DNA of 64,000 nt from the NCBI RefSeq assembly GCF_902459705.1, contig NZ_CABPRU010000010.1, forward strand, positions 124,001 through 188,000. The letters are read 5' to 3'. Made by a program: the position numbers and the translations under genes. Shown here in pieces: positions 46,476 to 55,699 of this stretch; position 1 is the stretch's first letter; each line of letters opens with the position of its first letter. Source of the stretch: Pandoraea terrigena (GTDB lineage Bacteria; Pseudomonadota; Gammaproteobacteria; Burkholderiales; Burkholderiaceae). The notes under the pieces are model-generated. The model did not search any database. It was not told where the DNA came from and worked only from the letters and a program-made list of their open reading frames with translations.

Positions 46476-47261
46476 TCACGCAAAGGCGGCGCGCACGCTG
46501 CCCAGTCCCTCGATCTCGGTGACGAACGTGCCGGCTTGCGTGACGGGCACCATCGGCCCAAGCGCACCGGTGAGCACGACCTCGCCCGCACGCAGTGGCG
46601 TGCCGAGCTGTGCCATGCGGTCCGCGAGCCAGACGGCGGCATTGAGCGGATTGCCGAGGCACGCCGCGCCGTTACCGCGCGACAGCACTTCGCCGTCGCG
46701 CGAGAGGGTCATCGCGCAGGCAGTGAGATCTACATCCGAGAGCTTCACGGGACGGCTGCCGAGTACGAACAGTGCACTCGACGCGTTGTCGGCCACGGTA
46801 TCGACGAAGCGGATATTCCACTGTTCGATGCGACTGTCGACGACTTCCACGGCCACCACGGCGTAGGCGCTCGCGCGAAGAATGTCAGCGAATGTGTGCT
46901 TCTCGTGCGTCAGGTCACGCTCGAGTACAAGCGCGATTTCAGCTTCGATCTTCGGCTGGATAAGGCTGGCAAGCGGCATCGGCTGCGCATCGCCGCGTGC
47001 CATGCTCGCGAACAGCGCGCCGAAGTCAGGCTGGTCCACACCCAGTTGCTTTTGCACGGCCAACGACGTCAGGCCGATCTTGCGACCGACAATGCGCTCG
47101 CCATCGGCCACTCGCGCGTCGACATTGCGCTGCTGCACCGCATAGGCGGTGGCCATGTCGTCGAGCGCGATCTCGCCGCGCACGGGCGCAATGGTTTGAC
47201 GTGAGGCTTCCGCCTGGCGAAGGCGGTCGGCAAGCGTTTGAATCAGTTGGGCATTCGACAT
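46476..47261 (-). CDS. mhpD: 2-hydroxypenta-2,4-dienoate hydratase
   Basis: The protein has 261 residues. It hydrates 2-hydroxypentadienoate to 4-hydroxy-2-oxovalerate, the step after MhpC. Family features include YAVQQRNVDARVADGERIVG, KIGLTSLAVQKQLGVDQPDF, KIEAEIALVLERDL and the final VVLTGALGPMVPVTQAG. GGGGA precedes the ATG at eight bases. It lies 35 bp after mhpB. Confidence 0.94.
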   Translation of the reverse strand: MSNAQLIQTLADRLRQAEASRQTIAPVRGEIALDDMATAYAVQQRNVDARVADGERIVGRKIGLTSLAVQKQLGVDQPDFGALFASMARGDAQPMPLASLIQPKIEAEIALVLERDLTHEKHTFADILRASAYAVVAVEVVDSRIEQWNIRFVDTVADNASSALFVLGSRPVKLSDVDLTACAMTLSRDGEVLSRGNGAACLGNPLNAAVWLADRMAQLGTPLRAGEVVLTGALGPMVPVTQAGTFVTEIEGLGSVRAAFA

Positions 47262-47296
47262 CGGAAAATCCCCTTGTTTGGTCTCGTTTCTCGTGA

Positions 47297-48256
47297 TCAG
47301 GCCACTGCGGCCAACGGCGGTTGCGGCACAGCGTGCATGGCAGCAAAACCCGCAATCCATTCGGGAATTGGACGGTAGTAATCGACGCTCGCGCGGTACT
47401 CGCCGTAGGCCGCGAGCATCGCGAACGCGGCAACCCACGTGCGGATCTCGTGCGCGGACTTGCCGCCTTCTCGCGTAATGGTGTCGTTGCTCATCGCGTC
47501 GACGGCGCGCCAGTCGCGGTCTGTCAGGGTTTTCAGGAAATCGCAGTCCCATTGCGGATTGAGCGGATGCATATGGCTGTCTCCCGCCGTAAAGGCCTTC
47601 GCCGCGGCGACGGTGCGCGCCTGACGCGCCGCACGGGATTCGGCCGACGGATTGCGTCCGGCAATCAGACGCTCGGCGACTTCTTCGGTCGCGCCGATGA
47701 GCCCGGGCACAGGAGGCTCATGCGAAATGCCGCCGGAGCCGACCACGAGCACGCGCTTGTCCGTTTGCGCGAAGAAGCGGCCGATTGCATCGCCAAGCAA
47801 CCGTGAGCGGCGAAGCGTCGCCATCGGGGGCGCGACCGAGTTGATGAATACCGGCACGACGGGATAGGCATCGAGACTGCCCGTCAGGACTTCCAGTGCA
47901 TAGGCGAAACCGTGGTCGACCTGCATGCGGTACGACAGGGCAACGTCGATATCGCAGGACAACACGTGCTCCGTGAGTGCGTGCGCGGTGTTCGACGGCA
48001 CGGGCAGCGTGCCTGCGAGGCTATTGAAGTCACCAATGGCCGTGGCCTGCGCGCCAATACAGAACGGCGGCATGACGTCATAGAAAAAGCCATTGAAGTG
48101 GTCGGGCGCGAACACGACGACAAGCTCCGGGGCGAACTGGCGCACACGCTCTCGCGCAGCCGCCTGTACGCGGCCCACTTCCGAGACCACATCATCGGCG
48201 GGGTCGAAATAGCCGTGCAGCGGCGTGTGGGACAGGCATTCGAGATGAATCGGCAT
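47297..48256 (-). CDS. mhpB: 2,3-dihydroxyphenylpropionate 1,2-dioxygenase
   Basis: This extradiol (class III, LigB-like) ring-cleavage enzyme uses Fe(II); it has 319 residues. Conserved parts are MPIHLECLSHTPLHGYFDPA, VFAPDHFNGFFYDVMPPFC and VDHGFAYALEVLTGSLDAYP, with VVGSGGISHEPPVPGL and CDFLKTL further on. It starts only 2 bp after the mhpA stop, so translation is likely coupled. Confidence 0.95.
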   Translation of the reverse strand: MPIHLECLSHTPLHGYFDPADDVVSEVGRVQAAARERVRQFAPELVVVFAPDHFNGFFYDVMPPFCIGAQATAIGDFNSLAGTLPVPSNTAHALTEHVLSCDIDVALSYRMQVDHGFAYALEVLTGSLDAYPVVPVFINSVAPPMATLRRSRLLGDAIGRFFAQTDKRVLVVGSGGISHEPPVPGLIGATEEVAERLIAGRNPSAESRAARQARTVAAAKAFTAGDSHMHPLNPQWDCDFLKTLTDRDWRAVDAMSNDTITREGGKSAHEIRTWVAAFAMLAAYGEYRASVDYYRPIPEWIAGFAAMHAVPQPPLAAVA

Positions 48257-48258
48257 TC

Positions 48259-50106
48259 TCAGGCTCCGGCAACCATGGCTAACGCGATGTCGCTTTCGAC
48301 GCGCTGGGGCACCGGCGAGAGTCCGCTCGTCACGAGACGGATCGGGTCGTCGGCGAGCGCCGCCTTGCGGGCGAGTTGCACAAGTGAGTCCGAGACTTCC
48401 TGCGGTGCGCATACCCCCGCAATGAAGCGGTCCGGGCGCATCAACACCACCGACTGAGCGCGCGCACCGAACCACTCCTTGAGACGGCCCTGCGCATCAC
48501 CGATCGTGACGACACCTTCCGGCACGTCGTCCATATAGCCGAGCTGGGTGTCCGGCTTGGCGAGCACGAAGCGAACGCCGAGCTTCTGTGCGACGGCACG
48601 TGCTTCCGGCGTCAGACCGAATGTAGGATCGGCCCCCCAGCCGATCACGGCGAAGTGATTGCCGATGACGTCGTCGAGACGCTTGGTTTCCCCGTCGATC
48701 GTTCGCACTCGCGGCTGAATGAAGAGACGCCCCGCCGGGGAGTTGGCAGACGGATCGCGGCCGTACACCCTCCGGCCGAGCCAGGACTCGCGCTTCTGGC
48801 TCATCAGGCCGAGCAGGCGGCCCGGCGCCGAATTGCCCGAACGCTCAAGCAGCCGCGCGAGCCATCCGCCGGTGCTCGTTGGTGGCGGGAGCAGGACCAC
48901 ACCCTCTTCGTAGCGCGGCATCGGCTTGAAGCGCATCTCGACGAAGTAACGTTTGACGGACGGAAACCAATTGAAGCTGCGCACGAAGGCGTCGCGAAAG
49001 CGCACGCCAAAGCGCGTGGTCGGTGCGAAGATGTCGCCCGCCACTTCGGACAGATGGATCATGGCGCGCGCATGCGCACGGCGCTCGGCCGTGTAGGTAT
49101 CGAGCAACCCGTCGTGGCACTGGCCCTTCACGACCATCGCCAACTTCCATCCGAGATTGTTGGCGTCGCGAATGCCACTGTTGTAGCCCTGCCCCTGCCA
49201 CACCGGCATGATGTGCGCGGCGTCGCCCGCGAGCAGCACCCGCCCGACTCGGAACGTTCCGGCCAGCCGCGCGTTGTGCGTGTAGACCCGTTTTCGGATG
49301 TAGTCGACCTTGTCGGGATACGCGACCGCCTTGCGGATCAGCGCCGCCAGATTTTCCGGCTTCGACAATTCCTCTTCCGTCTCACCCGGCATCACCATGA
49401 ATTCGAAACGACGAATGCCGTGCGGCAGCGCGGCCGATACATATGGGCGCTCGTGATCGCAATGCAGGTACACGTGTGGCGAGCCGACCGGGTCGTTACG
49501 CACGTCGACCACGATCCACTGGTTCGGCTTGGTGCGCCCTTCGAACGGCACTTGCAGCAGGCGGCGAATCAGGCTGTTGCCGCCGTCCGCGCCCACGACG
49601 TAAGCCGCGCGAACCGTGCGCGTTTCGCAATCACTGGTGCACGTGGTCAGCGTGACGCCGCGTTCGTCCTGAGTGCAGGCCTCCACGCCATGACCGAACA
49701 GCACCTGAACGTGCGCGAAGCGCTCCAGGCCGTCGAACAGTACACGGTCGGCCAGCGGCTGGATGAACGCATTGCGACGCGACCAGCCGAATTCGTCGGT
49801 GCGCGGCTCGATCGACGCAAAGCAATGGCCGTCGCGCGTGAGAAAGCGCATCCAGTGATCGGGCGTGGTGTGCGGGAGCAAGGCATCGGTGAGGCCTACT
49901 GCCTGAAACACGCGCAGCGCTTCATCGTCGAGACCGATCGCGCGCGGGTAATCGATGAGCTGATCGAGCTTCTCGATGATTGTGACGCGCACGCCTTGCA
50001 GGCCGAGGATGTTGGCGATCATCAGCCCGACGGGGCCGGCGCCGACGATGGCGACGTCGGTTGTGATGTCGGCCACGGCATTGGACGCATTGACGGATGC
50101 AGCCAT
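48259..50106 (-). CDS. mhpA: 3-(3-hydroxyphenyl)propionate hydroxylase
   Basis: This FAD-dependent, NADH-using aromatic monooxygenase makes 2,3-dihydroxyphenylpropionate. It has 615 residues. The FAD Rossmann motif is GAGPVG (22-27), the DG motif is [15 protein letters not shown] and the second FAD motif is [20 protein letters not shown]. The C-terminal thioredoxin-like domain is present. The start follows GGAG by eight bases. It is the first gene of the catabolic operon, divergent from mhpR. Confidence 0.95.
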   Translation of the reverse strand: MAASVNASNAVADITTDVAIVGAGPVGLMIANILGLQGVRVTIIEKLDQLIDYPRAIGLDDEALRVFQAVGLTDALLPHTTPDHWMRFLTRDGHCFASIEPRTDEFGWSRRNAFIQPLADRVLFDGLERFAHVQVLFGHGVEACTQDERGVTLTTCTSDCETRTVRAAYVVGADGGNSLIRRLLQVPFEGRTKPNQWIVVDVRNDPVGSPHVYLHCDHERPYVSAALPHGIRRFEFMVMPGETEEELSKPENLAALIRKAVAYPDKVDYIRKRVYTHNARLAGTFRVGRVLLAGDAAHIMPVWQGQGYNSGIRDANNLGWKLAMVVKGQCHDGLLDTYTAERRAHARAMIHLSEVAGDIFAPTTRFGVRFRDAFVRSFNWFPSVKRYFVEMRFKPMPRYEEGVVLLPPPTSTGGWLARLLERSGNSAPGRLLGLMSQKRESWLGRRVYGRDPSANSPAGRLFIQPRVRTIDGETKRLDDVIGNHFAVIGWGADPTFGLTPEARAVAQKLGVRFVLAKPDTQLGYMDDVPEGVVTIGDAQGRLKEWFGARAQSVVLMRPDRFIAGVCAPQEVSDSLVQLARKAALADDPIRLVTSGLSPVPQRVESDIALAMVAGA

Positions 50107-50406
50107 GTGTCTCACTCCTTTACTTTTCTTGGGCACAAGCGCGCCCCCGCGCCGGTTCCGCGCGTACTGATGGCGTGCTGCTGTAGGTCAATCGGTGGCG
50201 GATCGTGGTGTCCGCTTGTTTTCGCTTCGTTGGCTCCGGTCGGGCCAGGATCCGCTGTCAAACGACTCGCCTTCGGCAAATGTCGTTCGGACGGATTGGG
50301 ACGGCGTCTCCGTTAGTGTTCTGATTTTCTGTGGAGTCTAGGCAGGTCACGAAATGCGTTCAACAATTTCACTGAAATGTGCATAGAATGCACAACATTG
50401 ATTTAC
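50107..50406. other. Divergent control region mhpA / mhpR
   Basis: A 300-bp stretch carrying the putative MhpR site at 50380-50394. No consensus promoter is obvious for mhpA, as expected for an activated promoter. Confidence 0.5.
50380..50394. promoter_or_regulatory. Putative MhpR operator
   Basis: GTGCATAGAATGCAC: exact 6-bp arms around AGA. IclR-type regulators bind 14-15 bp palindromes, and the E. coli MhpR site also has GTGCA arms. It lies close to the mhpR start, so it may also mediate autorepression. Confidence 0.65.
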
Positions 50407-51282
50407 ATGGACTTTTCGATGAGCAAGTATCCGAATGTGCGAGGACTGTCGCGCGGGTTATTGGTGTTGCGAGCGATGAACGTCATGGAACGGGGTCGCG
50501 CAACGCCTGCGCAACTGAGCGAAGCCACCGGCCTGCATCGCACGACCGTACGGCGTTTGCTCGAGACCTTGCTGGAGGATGGGTTCGTGAGACGCAGCAC
50601 GTCGGACGACACCTTTCGGCTGGCACTCGCCGTGCGCTCGCTCAGCGAAGGCTTCACCGACGACGAGCGTGTCGCGACCGTCGCTCCCCCCATCATGGGG
50701 CAGTTGATGCAGCGCGTCGTATGGCCATCGGACTTGACCACACCGGATGGCGACGCCATGATCATTCGCGAGACAACACATCGCTTCAGCCCGCTGTCGT
50801 TTCACCGTGCGATGGTCGGCCGTCGCCTGCCGATGTTGTTCACCGCCGCCGGACGCGCCTACTTCGGCATGTGTCCCGACACGGAACGCGAAGACATTCT
50901 CGACTTGCTGCGCACACGCGCCGGTGGCGAGTTGCAGCAGCGCTTCGCCAGCGACGACGCCTTTATCCGCAACCTCGTGCGACAAACGCGCGACAACGGC
51001 TTTGGCTCGAATCACGGCGACTGGCACGACCAGCGCAAGATCGGTGCCGTGGCAGTCGCTATCCCATCCGAAGGTCGTGTGCTCGCCAGTCTGAACGTGA
51101 TCTATCTCGATCAGACCGTGAGTCCCGCAGATGCCGTGCGACGCTTCGTGCCGCCCCTGCAAGACGCGGCCACGCAAATCGCGGCGGCGATATCGACGAA
51201 AGCATCAACCTCGCTGTCGCCGTCACCGGATACGCCGCCGCCTGCACCGTCGACCGAGCGACTCGCTTCGATAAAGCGATAG
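50407..51282 (+). CDS. mhpR: IclR-family activator of the mhp operon
   Basis: The protein has 291 residues from the ATG chosen (MDFSMSKYPNVRGLSRGLLV). In-frame starts at 50377 and 50419 are possible and no ribosome site decides; the 50377 start would place the coding region over the operator. The N-terminal winged helix has RGRATPAQLSEATGLHRTTVR, and the IclR effector domain follows with GRRLPMLFTAAGRAYF and WHDQRKIGAVAVAIPSEGRV. Divergence from mhpA supports the MhpR role; E. coli MhpR needs hydroxyphenylpropionate as co-activator. The C-terminal tail is Ser/Pro-rich. Confidence 0.88.
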   Translation: MDFSMSKYPNVRGLSRGLLVLRAMNVMERGRATPAQLSEATGLHRTTVRRLLETLLEDGFVRRSTSDDTFRLALAVRSLSEGFTDDERVATVAPPIMGQLMQRVVWPSDLTTPDGDAMIIRETTHRFSPLSFHRAMVGRRLPMLFTAAGRAYFGMCPDTEREDILDLLRTRAGGELQQRFASDDAFIRNLVRQTRDNGFGSNHGDWHDQRKIGAVAVAIPSEGRVLASLNVIYLDQTVSPADAVRRFVPPLQDAATQIAAAISTKASTSLSPSPDTPPPAPSTERLASIKR

Positions 51283-51469
51283 CCCTGGTCGAGGACCAGA
51301 CAGGCTGCTTGCTGCTTGAACCCGGGGACAACCACGCCGGCGCGAGCGAGATGCAGCGCATCGTGACGCGCGTGTGGGAAGACGTCAGGTACGGTTCCGA
51401 GCGATGCCGACGGGTGCGTCGTCCAGAGCCGGTACAATCGGGAAAAAATTCCTTCGGCAAACCCTTCCG

Positions 51470-52567
51470 ATGATGTCAGCTTCACCCAATCGCCTTATCC
51501 GTTCGGTCTCTTGTGCCCGCCCAGTGCGGGGCGCGTTGGCACTGGCAGCCTTGGCTGCAGCGCTCGCCGGCTGCGCGGGTCCCCGGCCGCAGGCCACGCC
51601 GGCGACCCCGCCGGCCGCCAACGCATCGAGCCTCGCCCCCACGAATCCACCGCGCACCGCCGACGCGCCGCAGGCGTCCGCTGCGCTACCGTGGTGTGTG
51701 CAGCCGTCGCTGCGTGAGGAAGACGATCTGATGCGCAACTTCGGCGGCATTCCCGCCGGGGTTCGCCGCATCGAAGAAACGCGCTTCATCGCCAGCTACG
51801 ATCGCACCACCGGCAAGGTCGGCCCGCTCGACAACGGCAATCACTTCGTGATGGATTTCGACGCGCAAGGTCACCTGCTCGCGAGTACCGACCGCGGTCG
51901 CTACACCTACGACGCCGACGGCCGCCTGCATAGCATTGACGGTGCCCCTGTCGACTGGCAGAGTGCCGACGCCTGGATCGTGCACGGCACCGCCCGTCGC
52001 CCAGCGTGGAAGGAGCAGGTGCGTCAGGAGAACGACGGGCAGTTGGCGTGGACTCGCAGACTCGTCGTCGCCGCCGACGCCGCGCATCGTCACCCCACCG
52101 TCAGCCTGCAAGCGCGACGGTTCGACGACGAATGCTTCGTGCTCTCCCGTCAATGGACGGCGCCCAACGAAGCGCGTCAGGTCGTCACGGCCGACGGCAA
52201 GGTGCGTCCGGCGCCAAAGGTGGTCGCCTACCGGACGTTCGCGAGCGTAGAGCGCAAGCCGGACGGTGGCCGCGTCGTGCACGACAACGGCGCCGCAGCC
52301 TTCATCGACGGTCAATGGCTCGCGCTGGCGTGGGACAACGAGGTCTCGGAATACTCGGCGCGTCATGAACTGACGCGCGTGACCCGCACCGACGCCGCCA
52401 CCGGCAAACGCCATGTGTCCGAATACCACTACAAGTACGACGCGCGCGGCAATATCGTGCGCATCGTGATCGCCTCACCGGCCGCGCCCGGCGAGAAGGT
52501 CGACCCATTCGCCAATGTGTTCGTGCGCAAGCTGACCTACTTCAACCCACTCACGTCGGCAAAGTAA
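51470..52567 (+). CDS. Lipoprotein of unknown function with YD-like segments
   Basis: The protein has 365 residues. A lipoprotein signal peptide ends at LAGC (LALAALAAALAGCAG), followed by an Ala/Pro-rich linker. The mature region has RYTYDADGRLHSIDGAP near the middle and HYKYDARGNIVRIVI near the end, which resemble isolated RHS/YD units. I cannot name a family or activity. A TACAAT at 51433-51438 may be the -10. The 3' end overlaps the convergent kinase gene by 17 bp. Confidence 0.8.
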   Translation: MMSASPNRLIRSVSCARPVRGALALAALAAALAGCAGPRPQATPATPPAANASSLAPTNPPRTADAPQASAALPWCVQPSLREEDDLMRNFGGIPAGVRRIEETRFIASYDRTTGKVGPLDNGNHFVMDFDAQGHLLASTDRGRYTYDADGRLHSIDGAPVDWQSADAWIVHGTARRPAWKEQVRQENDGQLAWTRRLVVAADAAHRHPTVSLQARRFDDECFVLSRQWTAPNEARQVVTADGKVRPAPKVVAYRTFASVERKPDGGRVVHDNGAAAFIDGQWLALAWDNEVSEYSARHELTRVTRTDAATGKRHVSEYHYKYDARGNIVRIVIASPAAPGEKVDPFANVFVRKLTYFNPLTSAK

Positions 52568-54038
52568 AGCGGAATGTCGCCCCCTGCCCGGCTCGGCCCG
52601 GCGTGTCGACCAGCGTGATGCGCCGGCCGTGCAATTGCAGGATGCGATGCACGATGCGCAAGCCCAGTCCGCCCTCCCGGCGGGCGCCGCCCACGGTGAA
52701 TGGCCGTTCGAAAAGGCCTTCGCGCGCGGTCTCGGGGATGCCGGGCCCCGTATCGCTCACCAGCACCTCGATGTCGGCGCCGACCGGCGCCACCGCCACC
52801 GTAATCTCACCGCCCGAAGGCGTATAACGCAGCGCATTGTCGAGCAGGTTCGTGAACACGCGCTCGATCAGGCCGAGATCGGCGCGCGCGACCGGAATCT
52901 GCGGCGCGAGCCGGGCGCGCAACGCGACCCCGCGCGACTCGGCACTCAGTTCGAATTTCTGGAAGACGTCCTGGATCAAATCCGTCACGGAGAACGGCTC
53001 GGCCTCCGGCTGCACGAAACCATGTTCGAGACGGGCCAGTTCGAACAGCGACTGCGCCAGCGCGCCGACCTTGCGACTCTGATCCAGTGCGATGCCCAGA
53101 TAGCGGCGCCGCTCGGCAGGGGTGAGCGTGGCGTCTTTGAGTGAAAGCGTCTCGAGATAGCCATGCAGCGACGAGAGCGGCGTGCGCAAATCGTGCGAGA
53201 TGTTGGCGATGAGTTCGCGGCGCTCCTGATCCTGACGCGTGAGCGTGCGCCACTGCGTGCCCAACCGCTCGACCATCTGCCGGAAGGTGCGCTCGAGCAC
53301 CACGATCTCGTCGTTCGGTCGTGCCTGCTGCAACGCCAGTTCGTCCGCCGACACCGCCGGCAGCGGCACGGGGGCCGCGTCGATGTCGAACTCGCGCACG
53401 GAATCCGTCAAGCGTCGCAGCGGACGCGTAATCAGCGCGAACGCCGCCAGACCGGCAATCAGGCACAGCGCCGCCACCAGGCCAATCGACCAGAGCGCCG
53501 TCGTGAGCGCAGCGCTCGTCGCCCCGCGCGCCGCGAAGCGGTCGTGCGCCTCGCCGACCAGCACGACGTAGACGTAACCGACCTCGCGGCCATCCACGCG
53601 CAGCGGCGCGGCACTGAAGACCTTGCGCACGTCGGTGTTACGCGGATCGTCGCCGTAGATCGGCAATGCCTCGCCATCGAGCAGCCGATGCACCGGCGCG
53701 AGGTCGACCTGCGTTCGCCGCAGATGGCCTTCCGGCGCCGCGTGACCGGTAATGCGCCCCTGCATGTCGAGTAGATACACTTCCACGCTCGGATTCACGA
53801 CCATGAGCTGCCCGAACAAACGCCGCACGGCGTCGGGCTTCATGCCGTTCGCGTCCATGAGCTGGGCGTTCGCGGCGATGTGCTCCGCGAGTCCGCGCGA
53901 GAGTCCCTGGATCACTTCGGCTTCGTGCATGCGATTGGCGCGCACCTGCATCCACGCCGACGTACCACAGCACACCAGCAGCAGTGCCGCGAACACCAGC
54001 GACAGGCGCTGTGTGAGGGTGAGATTCCAGCGACGCAT
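52551..54038 (-). CDS. Sensor histidine kinase (second two-component system)
   Basis: The protein has 495 residues. Transmembrane helices at about 10-30 and 180-203 enclose a periplasmic domain of 150 residues. A HAMP domain follows (ITRPLRRLTDSVREFDID). The phospho-acceptor is His282 in LIANISHDLRTPLSSL; the ATPase domain has LLDNALRYTPSGGE, SDTGPGIPE and GGLGLRIV. I start at the ATG spaced six bases from AGGAGG; an ATG just before is also possible. The start overlaps the regulator's stop (TGATG). Its position divergent to msrB suggests a role in oxidative envelope stress. Confidence 0.92.
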   Translation of the reverse strand: MRRWNLTLTQRLSLVFAALLLVCCGTSAWMQVRANRMHEAEVIQGLSRGLAEHIAANAQLMDANGMKPDAVRRLFGQLMVVNPSVEVYLLDMQGRITGHAAPEGHLRRTQVDLAPVHRLLDGEALPIYGDDPRNTDVRKVFSAAPLRVDGREVGYVYVVLVGEAHDRFAARGATSAALTTALWSIGLVAALCLIAGLAAFALITRPLRRLTDSVREFDIDAAPVPLPAVSADELALQQARPNDEIVVLERTFRQMVERLGTQWRTLTRQDQERRELIANISHDLRTPLSSLHGYLETLSLKDATLTPAERRRYLGIALDQSRKVGALAQSLFELARLEHGFVQPEAEPFSVTDLIQDVFQKFELSAESRGVALRARLAPQIPVARADLGLIERVFTNLLDNALRYTPSGGEITVAVAPVGADIEVLVSDTGPGIPETAREGLFERPFTVGGARREGGLGLRIVHRILQLHGRRITLVDTPGRAGQGATFRFTLPT

Positions 54039-54781
54039 CATGCGCCTCCTGCCTCGGCACCCGTGCCGTCGGGCCCGCCCTCGTTGGCGAACTTGTAGCC
54101 GCGCCCCCAGACCGTCAGAATGCGCGTGGGCTGCGTCGGATCCGCTTCGATCTTGGCGCGCAGGCGATTGATGTGCGTATTGACGGTGTGCTCGTAGCCC
54201 TCGTGCTGATAGCCCCATACGGCATTGAGCAGGTCCATGCGAGAGAACACCTTGCCGGGCTGGCGGGCGAAAAAGTACAGCAGGTCGAATTCGCGCGGCG
54301 TGAGATCGAGCCGCTTGCCGCCGAGCAACGCCTCGCGGGCAATCGGATCGATGAACAGCCCCGCCGTCGCCAGGCTGCCCGCCTCCATGCGTGCGTTGCG
54401 CGCGAGCGCGTCGACCCGCCGCATGAGCGCCTTGACCCGCGCCACCAGCTCCAGCACCGAAAACGGTTTGGCCAGGTAGTCGTCCGCGCCCAGCTCCAGC
54501 CCGAGAATGCGATGCACTTCGCTCGCGCGCGCACTAATGATGATGATCGGCGTATAGCGGGTCATCGCCCGCGCACGACGGCAGATTTCCAGTCCGTCGA
54601 CGCCGGGCAGCATCAGGTCGAGGACCAGCGCATCCCAGCCGCCCTCGGACAGTCGTCGAAGGCCTTCATCGCCATCGGCACAATGCACGACCTCGAACCG
54701 CTCGTCGCGCAGATGCAGCGTGAGCAGGTCGGCGATATGCACGTCGTCTTCGACGAGCAGAACACGGCGCGGCGATTCCAT
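54038..54781 (-). CDS. OmpR-family response regulator (second two-component system)
   Basis: The protein has 247 residues. The receiver domain has acidic pocket LLVEDDVHIADLL, phospho-acceptor Asp55 in LVLDLMLPGVDGLE and Lys in YLAKPFSVLEL; the winged helix has LTPREFDLLYFFARQPGKVF and HINRLRAKIEADP. An upstream GTG at 54790 in the same frame is less well spaced from AGGAG. It is divergent from msrB-dipZ-msrA with 257 bp between, so it is the obvious candidate regulator. Confidence 0.92.
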   Translation of the reverse strand: MESPRRVLLVEDDVHIADLLTLHLRDERFEVVHCADGDEGLRRLSEGGWDALVLDLMLPGVDGLEICRRARAMTRYTPIIIISARASEVHRILGLELGADDYLAKPFSVLELVARVKALMRRVDALARNARMEAGSLATAGLFIDPIAREALLGGKRLDLTPREFDLLYFFARQPGKVFSRMDLLNAVWGYQHEGYEHTVNTHINRLRAKIEADPTQPTRILTVWGRGYKFANEGGPDGTGAEAGGA

Positions 54782-54850
54782 CGCAGGCACGACTCCTGGA
54801 AAAGTGGGTCTTCAAGGCCCCATTGTGCGCAGTTCCCGCACCGCGAGGTA

Positions 54851-54875
54851 TCACGAATTGTTTAATTTTACGTGA
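54851..54875. promoter_or_regulatory. AT-rich imperfect palindrome between the response regulator and msrB
   Basis: TCACG (54851-54855) and CGTGA (54871-54875) flank the AT-rich AATTGTTTAATTTTA. It is the only AT-rich spot in the divergent region and a plausible response-regulator or promoter site. Confidence 0.4.
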
Positions 54876-55038
54876 GGACTTTGCCATCGCTGGCGCACTA
54901 CCCTTGAATCATCGATCCGGCACGAATGCCTGCCGTGCTTGCGGTGGCCACCGACCCGAACCAACGCCGTCGCGCTGCCCTGCCCCCGTGACGGCGGGCC
55001 CACCCCACGCCGGATCGCCCTACTGACCGGAGGATCTC

Positions 55039-55623
55039 ATGCGTTTGTCCGATACCCCACCGCGCAAGCCCTCGCGCCCCCGTGCCGCAGCGACCGGCTC
55101 GACGCCGTCGCGTCGCGCGTTCCTGCTGAGCGCCACCGCCGCGGCGGCTGCCGTCGCCGCCGGGCTGGTGCCGCGTCTCACACGCCCCGCGCATGCCGAC
55201 GATGCCCGCCGCGCCAGCGATCCCGAGCACTTCGAGGTCGCCTACAGCGACGCCGAATGGCGCAAGCGCCTGACGCCCGCCCAGTATGAGATCCTGCGTC
55301 GAGAGGGCACCGAGCGCCCATATTCGAGCCCGCTCAACGACGAACACCGCGCCGGGACCTTTGCCTGCGCCGGCTGTGCGCTGCCGCTCTTCTCTTCTCG
55401 AACGAAGTTCGACAGTCACACGGGTTGGCCGAGCTTCTGGATGCCGCTGGACCACGCCGTGAGCACGCACACCGACACGACCTTCGGCATGATCCGCACC
55501 GAAGTCCATTGCCGGCGTTGCGGCGGCCACCTGGGTCATGTGTTCGACGACGGTCCGAAGCCGACCGGCCTGCGCTATTGCATGAACGGCCTCGCCATGA
55601 CGTTCCTGCCGCAACCCGCCTGA
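55039..55623 (+). CDS. msrB: Periplasmic peptide-methionine (R)-S-oxide reductase, Tat-exported
   Basis: The protein has 194 residues and reduces methionine-R-sulfoxide in proteins. The N-terminus is a twin-arginine signal (SRRAFLLSATAA, Arg25-Arg26) ending at RPAHAD, so unlike most MsrB it works outside the cytoplasm. The MsrB domain has the zinc Cys pairs CAGC and CRRC, the GWPSFWMPLDH block and the catalytic Cys in LRYCMNGLAM. GGAGG precedes the ATG. It is the first gene of msrB-dipZ-msrA. Confidence 0.95.
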   Translation: MRLSDTPPRKPSRPRAAATGSTPSRRAFLLSATAAAAAVAAGLVPRLTRPAHADDARRASDPEHFEVAYSDAEWRKRLTPAQYEILRREGTERPYSSPLNDEHRAGTFACAGCALPLFSSRTKFDSHTGWPSFWMPLDHAVSTHTDTTFGMIRTEVHCRRCGGHLGHVFDDGPKPTGLRYCMNGLAMTFLPQPA

Positions 55624-55699
55624 GCCCCATGCCTCAGCCAATATCCACTGACTCACCTCCGTCTCGCCCGGCCATCGGGTGCGGCTCAAGGAGCGCTTC

